Shown: positions 1 to 7,006 of the stretch, one piece after another
Layout of the letters: every line of letters starts with the position of its first letter
How positions within the stretch are numbered: the stretch's first letter is position 1
Assembly: GCA_910579075.1 (NCBI GenBank)
Contig: CAJTSV010000025.1
Coordinates: forward strand, 29,568-39,708
Source of the DNA: an uncultured Eubacterium sp.
Lineage (GTDB): Bacteria > Bacillota > Clostridia > Lachnospirales > Lachnospiraceae
Length of the DNA: 10,141 nucleotides
Reading direction: 5' to 3'
Notes under the pieces: model-generated
What the model saw: the letters and a program-made list of their open reading frames with translations, nothing else
Database searches by the model: none
Told to the model about the DNA's origin: nothing
Position numbers and translations under genes: made by a program

Positions 1-112
1 CCCATACCCGGTACGGCTCCGGCCTGCTTCTCCATGGAAGCACCCTCGCATGCGCTGGGTACCATTCGAGCAGGGGCGCAACGAGCGGGCCAAGCGGATA
101 ATCCTTTAACAT
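1..112 (-). CDS. mutY: A/G-specific adenine glycosylase MutY, N-terminal fragment (cut by window edge)
   Basis: The minus strand from 112 reads MLKDYPLGPLVAPLLEWY followed by PAHARVLPWRSRPEPYRVW and runs off the window. The L-x-x-W-Y...R-x-L-P-W-R...P-Y-x-V-W pattern is the N-terminal signature of MutY, just ahead of its helix-hairpin-helix glycosylase core. MutY removes adenine mispaired with 8-oxoguanine in base excision repair. The ATG at 110-112 is preceded by AGGAG about 6 nt upstream, which supports this start. It lies 38 nt after the stop of the secreted cell-wall protein on the same strand, so it may share its transcript, but the two functions are unrelated. Only 37 codons are visible, so the iron-sulfur and C-terminal domains cannot be judged. 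Confidence 0.86.
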   Translation of the reverse strand, partial: MLKDYPLGPLVAPLLEWYPAHARVLPWRSRPEPYRVW

Positions 113-150
113 AATATCTCCTGTTCTTTCTCTTATGAATTCATATGCTG

Positions 151-2061
151 TTACAGATTTTGGGATGCCGGCCCTTTTACCGTTATCTTTCCCTGTACAT
201 ATCCGTAACGCACCGCATAGGTATAAGACGTTCCCTTTTTGGCTGTCTTATCCTGATAGCTGGTCTTTTTCATATTTGTGATTGTCTTAATCCGTTTAAA
301 CGAACCGCCTTTTTCCCTGCGGTAAATATAAACCCGGTTTGCCTTTGTATATTTTTTCCAGCTGACGGTCTTCGTACTGCCGCTTTTCGCAGCCGATGCC
401 TGCGGCTTTTTCGCCTGGACAGCCAGCATATTTTTGATAATATCCTTGGTCTGGTCTCCTGCGATTCCGTCTGCCCCGATTTTGCATTTTTTCTGAAAAT
501 CCGTCACAAGACGCGTCATTGTCCCGGACCACGTGCCATTGACCGTAATATCCGCCCCGTCCAGCTGAATCAGCGCTGCCTGCAGCCACTGGACATGGCT
601 CTTTTTCATATTTTTTTCTGCGTAAAGCGCTCCCGACGGCACGGCGTAATCAGACGGATCTGTAGAATAAACCGTAATGGAAATCTGAAGCTGCGCTCCT
701 TTATACCCGCCGCCTTCTTCCTGGGATGCGGTAATCTGCGCCGTCCCGGCACCCACGATTTTTACCTGGCCGTCCCGGCGGACTGTGACTGCCGACTCAT
801 TCGAAGATGCATACCGGATTGGAACAATCGTATGGCTGCTTGTAACTTCCAGCATAAACGCTTTGTGTGTATCATTCACGGCATAGCTTTTTTTCGGTGC
901 CTTTAATATGGTTTCTTTCAAAGGCTCCTCCTGCGGCTCGTCCGGTTCTTCCACAGGCGGATTTAATTCCGGTGAATCCGTCGATGTGCCCGGATTCGTG
1001 CTGCTTCCTGGATTATCTGTGGATGTACCAGGATTCGTGCTGCCGCCCGGATTGTCCGTCGATGTGTCCGGATTCGTGCTGCCGCCCGGATTAATCGGCG
1101 GCGTGCCAGGGTTTTGCGCCTGCATGACAGGAAGGACAGCCTTCATCAGTGCAATAATGGTGTCCCTGCCGGAAAATCCGTCTATTTCCAGCTTCTTTTC
1201 TGCCTGAAACTGAATGACTGCGTCCTTGGTCGCCTGGTCATACGTATCGGTAATATCCAGCCCGGCATTCATGCTTGTATTTAACGCGCGCTGCACCCAT
1301 GCAGTCCCGCTGTCCGTCGAGGAGACATAATCTGACGGAATATAGGAATCACCGGCATTGCAGTAAGCCCAGCCAAGGCCGGCCGCATATTTGTAAGTCG
1401 CAAACCTGCGGCTTGCGTATGCCCCCATGACAGAATCGCAGACTGCCGCTATATGCATCTCATTGAGCGTCACGGCTTCATAGCTGCCTGCCGCTTTTGC
1501 CGCGGAAGTCCCCACACGCCCGGATGCCCCGGCTCCGCCCTGGTTTGCAATATCTGCAAAATATACAAGTGCCGGCGCATTCTGGATGCCAAGCCGCTGT
1601 CCCTGTTCGATATAGCCTGTGATATCCTTCACAGCCAGCGTGTCCTGCGCTGCCTTGCTCTCATCCGTAGCCAGAAATTTGCGCACTGCCGCTGCTTCCT
1701 GTGTGGTCAGCTTTCTCGTGCTCCATCTGGTCGTATCATCGGTCTGGACGACCTCTTTGTAAAGCGTGCTGCCCAAAAGGCTTTTGGCCTGCTCCTCATT
1801 GGCTGACACAATCGACTGGAGCAGCGCAAGCGCACGCCAGCCGTGCCACTGCAGCTTTCCTATGGAAACGGCCCCGTTATCGTTTGGATTGACCGAATTA
1901 TAGCTGCCCTCGTTGTTATATAAAATCTGCGCCGCTGCTGATACCATCGTATTCATATCTGCCTGCTGCGCCTGTACAGAATACAGCGGCAGCATTCCCG
2001 CCAGAAAAATTCCAAGCAGAACTGCCGCGCTCCATTTTTTTACCCTTATCCTGTTTTCCAT
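151..2061 (-). CDS. Secreted multidomain peptidoglycan-binding protein with lysozyme/chitosanase-like N-terminal domain
   Basis: A 636-residue exported protein. Residues 1-31 form a signal peptide (basic start, hydrophobic 12-28, likely cut after VQA31). Residues about 37-232 form a domain with NNEGSY, NPNDNGAVSIGKLQWHG and ANQGG segments, a pattern I associate with lysozyme/chitosanase-like hydrolases of Clostridia; Glu51 and Asp61 are the best acid candidates. Two PG_binding_1-type repeats follow at about 247-311 and 485-547. Between them are a Pro/Thr/Ser linker (318-380) made of three 13-residue repeats, then an acidic PxEEPDEPQEEP stretch and a Big-like beta domain (about 385-466). Residues about 550-633 resemble an Fn3-type module. 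No sortase motif or membrane anchor is seen, so it is probably wall-bound through the PG_binding repeats. The start has GAGAGG 8 nt upstream. A role in wall remodelling or lysis is inferred; hydrolase activity is not shown by the sequence. Confidence 0.85.
   Translation of the reverse strand: MENRIRVKKWSAAVLLGIFLAGMLPLYSVQAQQADMNTMVSAAAQILYNNEGSYNSVNPNDNGAVSIGKLQWHGWRALALLQSIVSANEEQAKSLLGSTLYKEVVQTDDTTRWSTRKLTTQEAAAVRKFLATDESKAAQDTLAVKDITGYIEQGQRLGIQNAPALVYFADIANQGGAGASGRVGTSAAKAAGSYEAVTLNEMHIAAVCDSVMGAYASRRFATYKYAAGLGWAYCNAGDSYIPSDYVSSTDSGTAWVQRALNTSMNAGLDITDTYDQATKDAVIQFQAEKKLEIDGFSGRDTIIALMKAVLPVMQAQNPGTPPINPGGSTNPDTSTDNPGGSTNPGTSTDNPGSSTNPGTSTDSPELNPPVEEPDEPQEEPLKETILKAPKKSYAVNDTHKAFMLEVTSSHTIVPIRYASSNESAVTVRRDGQVKIVGAGTAQITASQEEGGGYKGAQLQISITVYSTDPSDYAVPSGALYAEKNMKKSHVQWLQAALIQLDGADITVNGTWSGTMTRLVTDFQKKCKIGADGIAGDQTKDIIKNMLAVQAKKPQASAAKSGSTKTVSWKKYTKANRVYIYRREKGGSFKRIKTITNMKKTSYQDKTAKKGTSYTYAVRYGYVQGKITVKGPASQNL
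976..1092 (-). repeat. Three 39-bp tandem repeats encoding a Pro/Thr/Ser linker
   Basis: Units at 976-1014, 1015-1053 and 1054-1092 are near-identical and in frame. Each encodes 13 residues of the form NPGGSTNPGTSTD (residues 324-362 of the secreted protein). This is a flexible extracellular linker between the first PG_binding repeat and the Big-like domain. Copy number could vary between strains by slippage or recombination without breaking the frame. Confidence 0.93.
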
Positions 2062-2136
2062 GCCTGAATCCTCTCTAAAATATAGTCTGGTAATTCTGCC
2101 ACCGGCTCCATGCTATATTAATACGGGATTCCCTTA

Positions 2137-2164
2137 AAAAATACCGGTATAATGCCGTATTTTT
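2137..2164. promoter_or_regulatory. Inverted repeat in the divergent intergenic region
   Basis: The arms AAAAATAC (2137-2144) and GTATTTTT (2157-2164) are perfect inverted copies around a 12-nt centre, and a 10-bp palindrome ATACCGGTAT overlaps the left arm at 2141-2150. It sits directly before the TTGACA of the crotonase promoter and about 75 nt from the start of the divergent secreted-protein gene. It could be an operator or simply an AT-rich hairpin; no known regulator consensus is recognised. Confidence 0.35.
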
Positions 2165-2165
2165 A

Positions 2166-2199
2166 TTGACATATCTTTAACAAAGTTATACATTATAAT
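2166..2199 (+). promoter_or_regulatory. crt: Candidate sigma-A promoter of the crotonase gene
   Basis: A consensus -35 TTGACA is at 2166-2171. With the usual 17-nt spacer the -10 would be TACATT (2189-2194), while a perfect TATAAT lies at 2194-2199 but 22 nt away. The region is strongly AT-rich and ends about 40 nt before the start codon. A promoter here is likely; which -10 is used is uncertain. Confidence 0.6.
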
Positions 2200-2239
2200 T
2201 ATGAAATCTTAACTACATATTCTTTAGGAGGAATCAAAA

Positions 2240-3034
2240 ATGAACAACTTAAAACTCGAAGTTGAAAACCAGATTGCAGTGCTGACCATTTCCAGGCCTG
2301 CAGCGCTGAACGCCTTAAACAGCGAGACCTTAGACGAGCTGAACACTGTCCTGACGGAAATCGAAGCAAGGGACGATGTCAAGGTTGTTATTTTAACAGG
2401 CGGCCCGGATAAAAAAGGCAATGCCTTCAAGTCCTTTGTAGCTGGTGCTGACATCGCTGAAATGGTAAACTTTACTGCTGCACAGGCCCGCGCATTCGGC
2501 ATGCGTGCTTCCGTTCCGTTCTTCAAATTAATGAACATGCGCCAGGTAACCATCGCAGCTGTAAACGGCTTTGCACTTGGCGGCGGATGCGAAATCTGCA
2601 TGGCCTGCGATATCCGCATTGCTTCTGACAACGCACTGTTCGGACAGCCGGAATGCGGCCTTGGCATTATCCCGGGCTTTGGCGGCACACAGCGTCTTGC
2701 ACGCCTGGTAGGCATGGGACGCGCAAAGGAACTGATTTTTACCTGCGACAACATCAAGGCAGACGAAGCTTACCGCATCGGCCTCGTAAACAAGGTTGTA
2801 CCGGCAGAAGAATTAATGCCGGCTGCAAAGAAAATGGCAGAAAAGATTGTTTCCAAGGGCAGCTATGCCGTATCGATTGCAAAAGCAGCCATCAATAACG
2901 GCTATGACATGGACATCAAAAACGCCGTTGAAATGGAAGCAAACCTGTTCGGCGTAACCTGCTCTACACATGACAAGCAGGAAGGCATGAGCGCATTCTT
3001 AGAAAAACGCGGGGCTGACCTGACAGACTTCTAA
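2240..3034 (+). CDS. crt: Short-chain enoyl-CoA hydratase (crotonase)
   Basis: A 264-residue crotonase-fold enzyme of the normal family length. It hydrates crotonyl-CoA to 3-hydroxybutyryl-CoA (reversible), a cytosolic step in butyrate formation or beta-oxidation. Visible landmarks are the oxyanion-hole segments FVAGADI (67-72) and FALGGGCE (111-118), the two catalytic glutamates Glu118 and Glu138 (in GQPECGLG) spaced 20 residues apart as in the family, and GFGGTQRL at 146-153. The loop before the first oxyanion segment (GGPDKKGNAFKS, about 54-65) is longer than in many crotonases. A perfect AGGAGG (2226-2231) lies 8 nt before ATG. The gene stands alone between its own promoter and terminator rather than in the usual bcd-etfBA-hbd cluster, so the precise pathway is not fixed by context. 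Confidence 0.93.
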   Translation: MNNLKLEVENQIAVLTISRPAALNALNSETLDELNTVLTEIEARDDVKVVILTGGPDKKGNAFKSFVAGADIAEMVNFTAAQARAFGMRASVPFFKLMNMRQVTIAAVNGFALGGGCEICMACDIRIASDNALFGQPECGLGIIPGFGGTQRLARLVGMGRAKELIFTCDNIKADEAYRIGLVNKVVPAEELMPAAKKMAEKIVSKGSYAVSIAKAAINNGYDMDIKNAVEMEANLFGVTCSTHDKQEGMSAFLEKRGADLTDF

Positions 3035-3047
3035 TTGCAGGACATGC

Positions 3048-3094
3048 AAAAAAGGCTGCCCGCATCCGGCAAACCGGATGCAGGCAGCTTTTTT
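3048..3094. terminator. Strong bidirectional rho-independent terminator
   Basis: GCTGCC-c-GCATCCGG (3055-3069), a CAAA loop, then CCGGATGC-a-GGCAGC (3074-3088) form a 14-bp stem with one mismatch. It is preceded by six A (3048-3053) and followed by six T (3089-3094), so it has a U tract on either strand. It ends the crotonase transcript, whose stop is just before it. It also ends the minus-strand glycan operon, whose last gene stops at 3118. Confidence 0.95.
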
Positions 3095-3117
3095 ATGCCA
3101 TGTTCCCATTTTTTGCA

Positions 3118-3939
3118 TCACAAGGCTTTCGTATCTGCAAATACGGACCTGACATACTCCATGATTTCCCCAATCTGCCCGCTGCTGCAGCCTTTTCGCA
3201 TTTCCACCGAAACAAACCCGCTGTAATGCTCCCTTTCCAGCAGTGATGCCAGCTGCGCATGCAGCTTTCGTTTTACCAGCGGCGCAAGCCCCGGCTCACT
3301 GATATGGACATGGCTTATCAGGTGCACGTTCGATGCCAGGCACCGGATATCTTCGCCATTTTCGATTACCGTGCCCGTGTCCAGATTCAGCCGCAGGCCC
3401 CTGGATGCCGTCCTTTTCACAAATTCCAGCACTTCTTTTGTATCGTTCATAAAATTTGTCTGGCAGGACGGCGGATTTGCTTCCAGCCCGATTACCGTGC
3501 CCCGTTCATACGCATAATCCCCGATTTCACGAAAAAAGCTTTCCGCCAGCGATTCTGCTTCCAGCGCGCCTGTACCTTTTGGAATCATCCGGTTTTTCGG
3601 ACACCCGAACACGAGGTTCCTGCATCCGGCGGACGCAGCAAAACAGACGGCCTGTTTCAGGTATTCCAGCAGAAACAGCCGTTCTTTATGCGTTCCAAAC
3701 AGATTCTCCGTCCTTCCATACAGGACAGACTGCATGGAAGGAATGCAAAACCCATAGCGCGACGCAAGGCTTTCAGCCCAGCCTGCTGCCTGCTCTATGG
3801 CTTCATACGGCCGTTCCCCCATAATTCTTGCCGGTGCAATTTCCAGCCCCTGGAATCCATGCTGTGCCATAAGCTGGTATACTGCTTCATCATCTTCTGC
3901 TGCCCAGGCAATATTTGAAAGCGATAACCTGAATCCCAA
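3118..3939 (-). CDS. Sugar phosphate isomerase/epimerase family TIM-barrel protein
   Basis: A 273-residue protein of the xylose-isomerase-like/AP-endonuclease-2 TIM-barrel superfamily. The four expected metal ligands are visible in order: Glu153 (GLEANP), Asp187 (NLDTGT), His212 (HVHISEPG) and Glu246 (SVEM). A GCPKNR segment at 112-117 lies near the active-site side. Members interconvert sugars or sugar acids with a divalent metal; the substrate here is unknown. It is the last gene of the minus-strand run, 44 nt after the GT-C-like gene and followed by the shared terminator, so a role in supplying or recycling a sugar for the surface glycan is inferred. Translation starts at TTG (3937-3939), with GGGGGAG 7 nt upstream; no better start is in frame nearby. 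Confidence 0.82.
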   Translation of the reverse strand: MGFRLSLSNIAWAAEDDEAVYQLMAQHGFQGLEIAPARIMGERPYEAIEQAAGWAESLASRYGFCIPSMQSVLYGRTENLFGTHKERLFLLEYLKQAVCFAASAGCRNLVFGCPKNRMIPKGTGALEAESLAESFFREIGDYAYERGTVIGLEANPPSCQTNFMNDTKEVLEFVKRTASRGLRLNLDTGTVIENGEDIRCLASNVHLISHVHISEPGLAPLVKRKLHAQLASLLEREHYSGFVSVEMRKGCSSGQIGEIMEYVRSVFADTKAL

Positions 3940-3946
3940 TATTTAT

Positions 3947-3953
3947 CTCCCCC
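3947..3953 (-). promoter_or_regulatory. RBS fixing a TTG start
   Basis: On the minus strand GGGGGAG lies 7 nt before TTG (3939-3937), which is the only start consistent with the first conserved beta strand (FRLSLSNIAW). This supports TTG initiation of the isomerase-like gene. Confidence 0.7.
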
Positions 3954-3983
3954 TATTCAAAAAATCTATGTATGGATAAAAAC

Positions 3984-5927
3984 CTATTTATGCAAATAAA
4001 ATCTGTATCTTTTACAGACCCGTTTCAGCGGAATATACAGGCAAGCCTGCACAAACCCGAAATACCAGAGCACATAATTCATATGCGTATGGATATGCGA
4101 ATGCGCTTTTGCCAGGACAAACCAGGAAACAGCCGCAAAAAACGAGGCTGCATACAGGGCTGCTTCCGCAATATCCAGCTTTTTATGCATCCCGTCATAA
4201 ACAAACACAGCTAACGGCACCACGCACAGCAGCGGAAACAGATTGCCCGGAATGCCTGCCAGAACCTGTGTCCCAAAATGAAAATACCGGCAAAAGACAG
4301 ACCAGGCTGATGCATTAAAAGAATCCCAGTATACGGCATCAAAGCTGTTTAAATCCGCACCGCCCGTGCGCCGCAGCAGGTCCTGCTCAAAAATAATCCG
4401 GATGCCTTCCCATACGCTGCCGCCGCTTTTTAACGGGGCATGGATGCTGAGCGCAAGCACAAACCCGGCCACAGCCGCAAGTCCGGCATACAGAATCACC
4501 CGCAATGCCAGCGCTGCTCGCTTCCCGTTTTTTTCATGCACCGCCACGGCAAAATCCACAGCCAGAAACAATACGGCCCCTGTCATGATGGAAGACAGGT
4601 ACTCATAGCCGCACAGGCATTTTAAAAATACGGCAAAACCTATGCCTGCTGTCTCTATCCTGCACACCCAGCGGTTTTCTATCCAGACCGAGCATGCAAG
4701 CCCGCCCAGCATCGGCACAAACCATAAAAACGCAGTCCAGTATAAGCTCCCTGCAAAAGACACAACCCATGGCGACAGCCAGAATGTGATATAGAAGCAT
4801 CCCGCCAGAATCCGGTCATGCTTCTTTCCAATCAGCAGCACAAGCAGCACGCACACCACTGACAGTGCTGCGCAGTTAAACAGCTCCAGTATGGAAATGC
4901 AGTCTTCCTCATCCAGAAACCGGGCCATGCGCAAGAATATTTTTCCCTGCAGGCCGTACTGGGAACGGTACGGGGCCTGAAACACCGCCCCTGGAAGCAA
5001 AACCGCATTCTTATCCAGAAAACGGATATCCGACAGGCTTCCATATTTGATTTCCCTTAACGGCTTTTGCGCATCCAGAAAAACGGTCCGTCCCGCACCG
5101 TCATCCGCGATATCTGTAATTTGAAACCGGCCGCCTTTTGGAAATACCGCAAAGTTTCCCGGTACTGCATACAGCCTTGTATATTCATTGGATGGCAGAA
5201 GCACGGCCGCCCTGTCACAGGAATAGCCATTCTGCCAGGATGTGCCGTCATTTGCAAAGGAATTTCCCACTGATGCAATCCGCCCCAGCCCGAATCCCGT
5301 GTATGAAACGGCCGCGCCCCTCTGGTCTCCTGCTATCATTTCTGATACAAGGGCATCCGAGTCACTCTGAAATCCCGCAAACATGGTGTTTAAATTGTCC
5401 ATGGAATTATACATAAAGTTCCAGGACAGTACCGTGCACAGAAACAGCACGCCGCCTGCCTGCGCCAGCAGCTTCCTGCGGCTTTCCTGCTTCCAGAATC
5501 CTTCTGTCAGCGCCCATTCTGCCAGAAGAAGCCCGGAAAATAAAAACATCGATAACAGCACTTTTTCGCAAAACCCGAACGTCGGCCTGGCATATGCAAA
5601 GCAAAGCAGCGCATCCCCGGCTGAGGCTTCCGGCGGCCGGTAATTGGAAACGACAAGCGGTATTTTGGGATATTCCATGCAGCCCTGGGCTGAAATCCGA
5701 ATGCCATACCGCTCTCCTTTTTTCAGGGAATGCCCTGCATAAGCCCGGTACCAGGCATTTTCCCCGATTCTGCTTCCATCTGTACAAATTTCATCCAAGA
5801 CACGTCCATTCGAACCGTCTTTTTTATCCAGAATCGTTATCGTGATGCTGCTGTCCTGTGTACGTCCGGCGAAATAAACGGCAATGCCGGCAAAATGATC
5901 CTGCTGCGGAATAAGCCCTGTACGCAT
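3984..5927 (-). CDS. Polytopic membrane protein, GT-C glycosyltransferase-like; probably lacks its natural N-terminus
   Basis: The 647-residue open frame starts with a soluble beta-rich stretch (1-115) and then has about 10-11 hydrophobic segments: roughly 120-140, 156-172, 350-367, 376-393, 398-414, 425-441, 444-462, 474-495, 560-577, 587-605 and 617-632. A large external loop (about 175-345) separates the second and third. The topology matches GT-C-fold membrane glycosyltransferases that use lipid-linked sugars. Segments worth noting are KCLCGYEYLSS (436-446) and a His-rich KAHSHIHTHMN (607-617) before the last helix. The ATG at 5925-5927 has no convincing Shine-Dalgarno, lies inside the upstream glycosyltransferase gene, and the extracytoplasmic domain has no preceding membrane anchor or signal. 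A TGA closes the frame at about 5960. I infer the true N-terminus was lost in a rearrangement; it may be non-functional. Exact activity is unknown. Confidence 0.7.
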   Translation of the reverse strand: MRTGLIPQQDHFAGIAVYFAGRTQDSSITITILDKKDGSNGRVLDEICTDGSRIGENAWYRAYAGHSLKKGERYGIRISAQGCMEYPKIPLVVSNYRPPEASAGDALLCFAYARPTFGFCEKVLLSMFLFSGLLLAEWALTEGFWKQESRRKLLAQAGGVLFLCTVLSWNFMYNSMDNLNTMFAGFQSDSDALVSEMIAGDQRGAAVSYTGFGLGRIASVGNSFANDGTSWQNGYSCDRAAVLLPSNEYTRLYAVPGNFAVFPKGGRFQITDIADDGAGRTVFLDAQKPLREIKYGSLSDIRFLDKNAVLLPGAVFQAPYRSQYGLQGKIFLRMARFLDEEDCISILELFNCAALSVVCVLLVLLIGKKHDRILAGCFYITFWLSPWVVSFAGSLYWTAFLWFVPMLGGLACSVWIENRWVCRIETAGIGFAVFLKCLCGYEYLSSIMTGAVLFLAVDFAVAVHEKNGKRAALALRVILYAGLAAVAGFVLALSIHAPLKSGGSVWEGIRIIFEQDLLRRTGGADLNSFDAVYWDSFNASAWSVFCRYFHFGTQVLAGIPGNLFPLLCVVPLAVFVYDGMHKKLDIAEAALYAASFFAAVSWFVLAKAHSHIHTHMNYVLWYFGFVQACLYIPLKRVCKRYRFYLHK

Positions 5928-6468
5928 TTGACGTGTCCGTAAACCTCTGCCCCGCTGTCAGGGAAATAACCGGCGCATGGATAAGCCTGACGGCAAGCAG
6001 CCGGATAAGCGGTGTCCGCACAGCCCTGCCGCCCTTTCTAAACCTGGAGCCCTGCACAAAATCATACCCTTCCTGCAGCTTTTGAATAAAATGCGGGACA
6101 TCCTCAATGCTGTCCTTGTTATTCCCGTCTATGGTAAGAATGCCCTGATATCCGCGCTGCAGGGCCCACGAAATGCCCATGCGCAGCTGTGCCCCCTGCC
6201 GCCCGCTGTCCTGCTTTACAAGCAGGGTATTTACCCCGAGCCTTTGCAGCCTTTTTTTCTGTGTGCTCCCATCCGATGAGCCGCCGTCACAGATAACAAT
6301 GTCTGCTGCATCCGCCACATGGTATTTCACAGCTCTTTTTAATTCCTTTAAAATCCTGCGCCCCTCGTTGATGACCGGAATCAGCAGAACATAATCCTTC
6401 TTCTTTTGCTCAAATGCAAAGCATGCGTATTCCGGCACGCCTTCCTGCCGTTTAAAGACCATTCCCAT
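5824..6468 (-). CDS. Family 2 glycosyltransferase, dolichol-phosphate-mannose-synthase-like, C-terminally disrupted
   Basis: From ATG 6468 the frame gives 214 residues. The GT-A core is clear: DYVLLIPVINEG (25-36), ICDGGSSDGS (59-68), a QDSGRQGAQLRMG segment (86-98), and ILTIDGNNKD (110-119), which holds the nucleotide/metal-binding acidic motif. It then reaches FTDTSNAYRAYS (176-187). Family members carry on for several tens of residues past this motif. Here the last 27 residues (AAGSFCRHC onward) look random and come from the alternate frame of the next gene. The start is set by GGAAGGAG 4 nt upstream and by a TAATG overlap with the preceding stop; a longer frame opening at 6555 has no family resemblance. 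The expected role is transfer of a sugar from a nucleotide donor to polyprenyl phosphate at the membrane. Probably inactive if the sequence is correct. Confidence 0.78.
   Translation of the reverse strand: MGMVFKRQEGVPEYACFAFEQKKKDYVLLIPVINEGRRILKELKRAVKYHVADAADIVICDGGSSDGSTQKKRLQRLGVNTLLVKQDSGRQGAQLRMGISWALQRGYQGILTIDGNNKDSIEDVPHFIQKLQEGYDFVQGSRFRKGGRAVRTPLIRLLAVRLIHAPVISLTAGQRFTDTSNAYRAYSAAGSFCRHCRLFRRTYTGQQHHDNDSG
5897..5916 (-). other. Probable deletion junction joining two glycan genes
   Basis: On the minus strand the same bases read A-Y-S-A-A-G-S in the glycosyltransferase frame and L-I-P-Q-Q-D-H in the membrane-protein frame. Family-like sequence in the first frame stops here, and plausible domain sequence in the second starts here. 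The two frames differ by one base, so no simple in-frame fusion results. I read this as the scar of a deletion, or as an assembly join. Confidence 0.5.
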
Positions 6469-6989
6469 TAATCTCCTTCCAGAATGCACATCGATACATC
6501 CTGCAGCCCGGCTCCTGCCTGGATGCATACCGCATTTACATTTCCAAGATACCATTCATAATCACTGCTTATAAAAAACAGTACTGCCGCAGCACCAAAT
6601 ACCAAAAACCAGAGATAAAAGCTGTGAATCCTTCTGGACACATCTATGCCGGCTGCCATCCCGGCTCCAATCACCCGCTCAAAATCACGAACCTGTACCT
6701 TCCCTGCATCCAGCGGATGATACAGCAGCGCAAATGATACGGCTCCAAATACTGCATAAGAAAGTCCCCGCTTTTTCCTGCACTGTGAAAAAGATTCCCA
6801 CAGCACCTCAAATCTGCAGACGGCATAGCATAGCGCCGCCGACAGCAGCAGAACCGCCAGCAGCTGAAAATACCCTTTTGAAACACCCTGCCTGCAAGCC
6901 GCCTGCAACACTGCTGATGCCGGCAGAGTCAGAAACAGCGCTTTTAAGCCCCATCTGATATATCCTGCACCCAAAACTTTTTGTACCAT
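6468..6989 (-). CDS. Small membrane protein with four predicted helices; likely remnant of a larger protein
   Basis: 173 residues with hydrophobic segments at about 13-31, 40-58, 75-91 and 124-141. The stretch HPLDAGKVQVRDFERVIGAG (91-110) followed by GIDVSRRI resembles, from memory, the early part of large clostridial membrane proteins found in surface-glycan loci. After the fourth helix the protein turns into a short polar tail (DYEWYLGNVNAV onward) and ends. AGGAGG lies 5 nt before ATG 6989, and the gene begins 17 nt after the epimerase stop. Its TAA overlaps the next ATG (TAATG), so both ends are well fitted to the operon. It may be a complete short protein, but an internal in-frame deletion near residue 142 is a fair alternative. 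No enzymatic motif is visible and the function is unknown. Confidence 0.6.
   Translation of the reverse strand: MVQKVLGAGYIRWGLKALFLTLPASAVLQAACRQGVSKGYFQLLAVLLLSAALCYAVCRFEVLWESFSQCRKKRGLSYAVFGAVSFALLYHPLDAGKVQVRDFERVIGAGMAAGIDVSRRIHSFYLWFLVFGAAAVLFFISSDYEWYLGNVNAVCIQAGAGLQDVSMCILEGD
6473..6480 (-). promoter_or_regulatory. RBS fixing the glycosyltransferase start at 6468
   Basis: GGAAGGAG on the minus strand lies 4 nt before the ATG that overlaps the upstream TAA (TAATG). This indicates translational coupling and rules in favour of the 214-residue form over the longer open frame. Confidence 0.75.
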
Positions 6990-7006
6990 TCCTGCCTCCT
7001 GCAGTT

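Noticed and set aside
134..145. 12-bp palindrome TATGAATTCATA between the wall-protein gene and mutY as a terminator
   Set aside because: The stem is short and AT-rich, with no loop and no following T tract, so it is not a credible terminator.
145..906. Long plus-strand open frame of 253 codons antisense to the secreted wall protein
   Set aside because: It is rich in Cys, Arg and Phe with no domain pattern, has no RBS, and lies opposite a gene with clear domains; it is a reading-frame shadow.
3259..3918. Plus-strand open frame of 219 codons opposite the isomerase
   Set aside because: No recognisable motif or RBS, and the minus strand carries all four metal ligands of a known fold.
6469..6555. 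N-terminal extension of the second glycosyltransferase to an ATG at 6555
   Set aside because: The extra 29 residues have no family resemblance and overlap the membrane-protein gene; the TAATG start at 6468 has a strong RBS.
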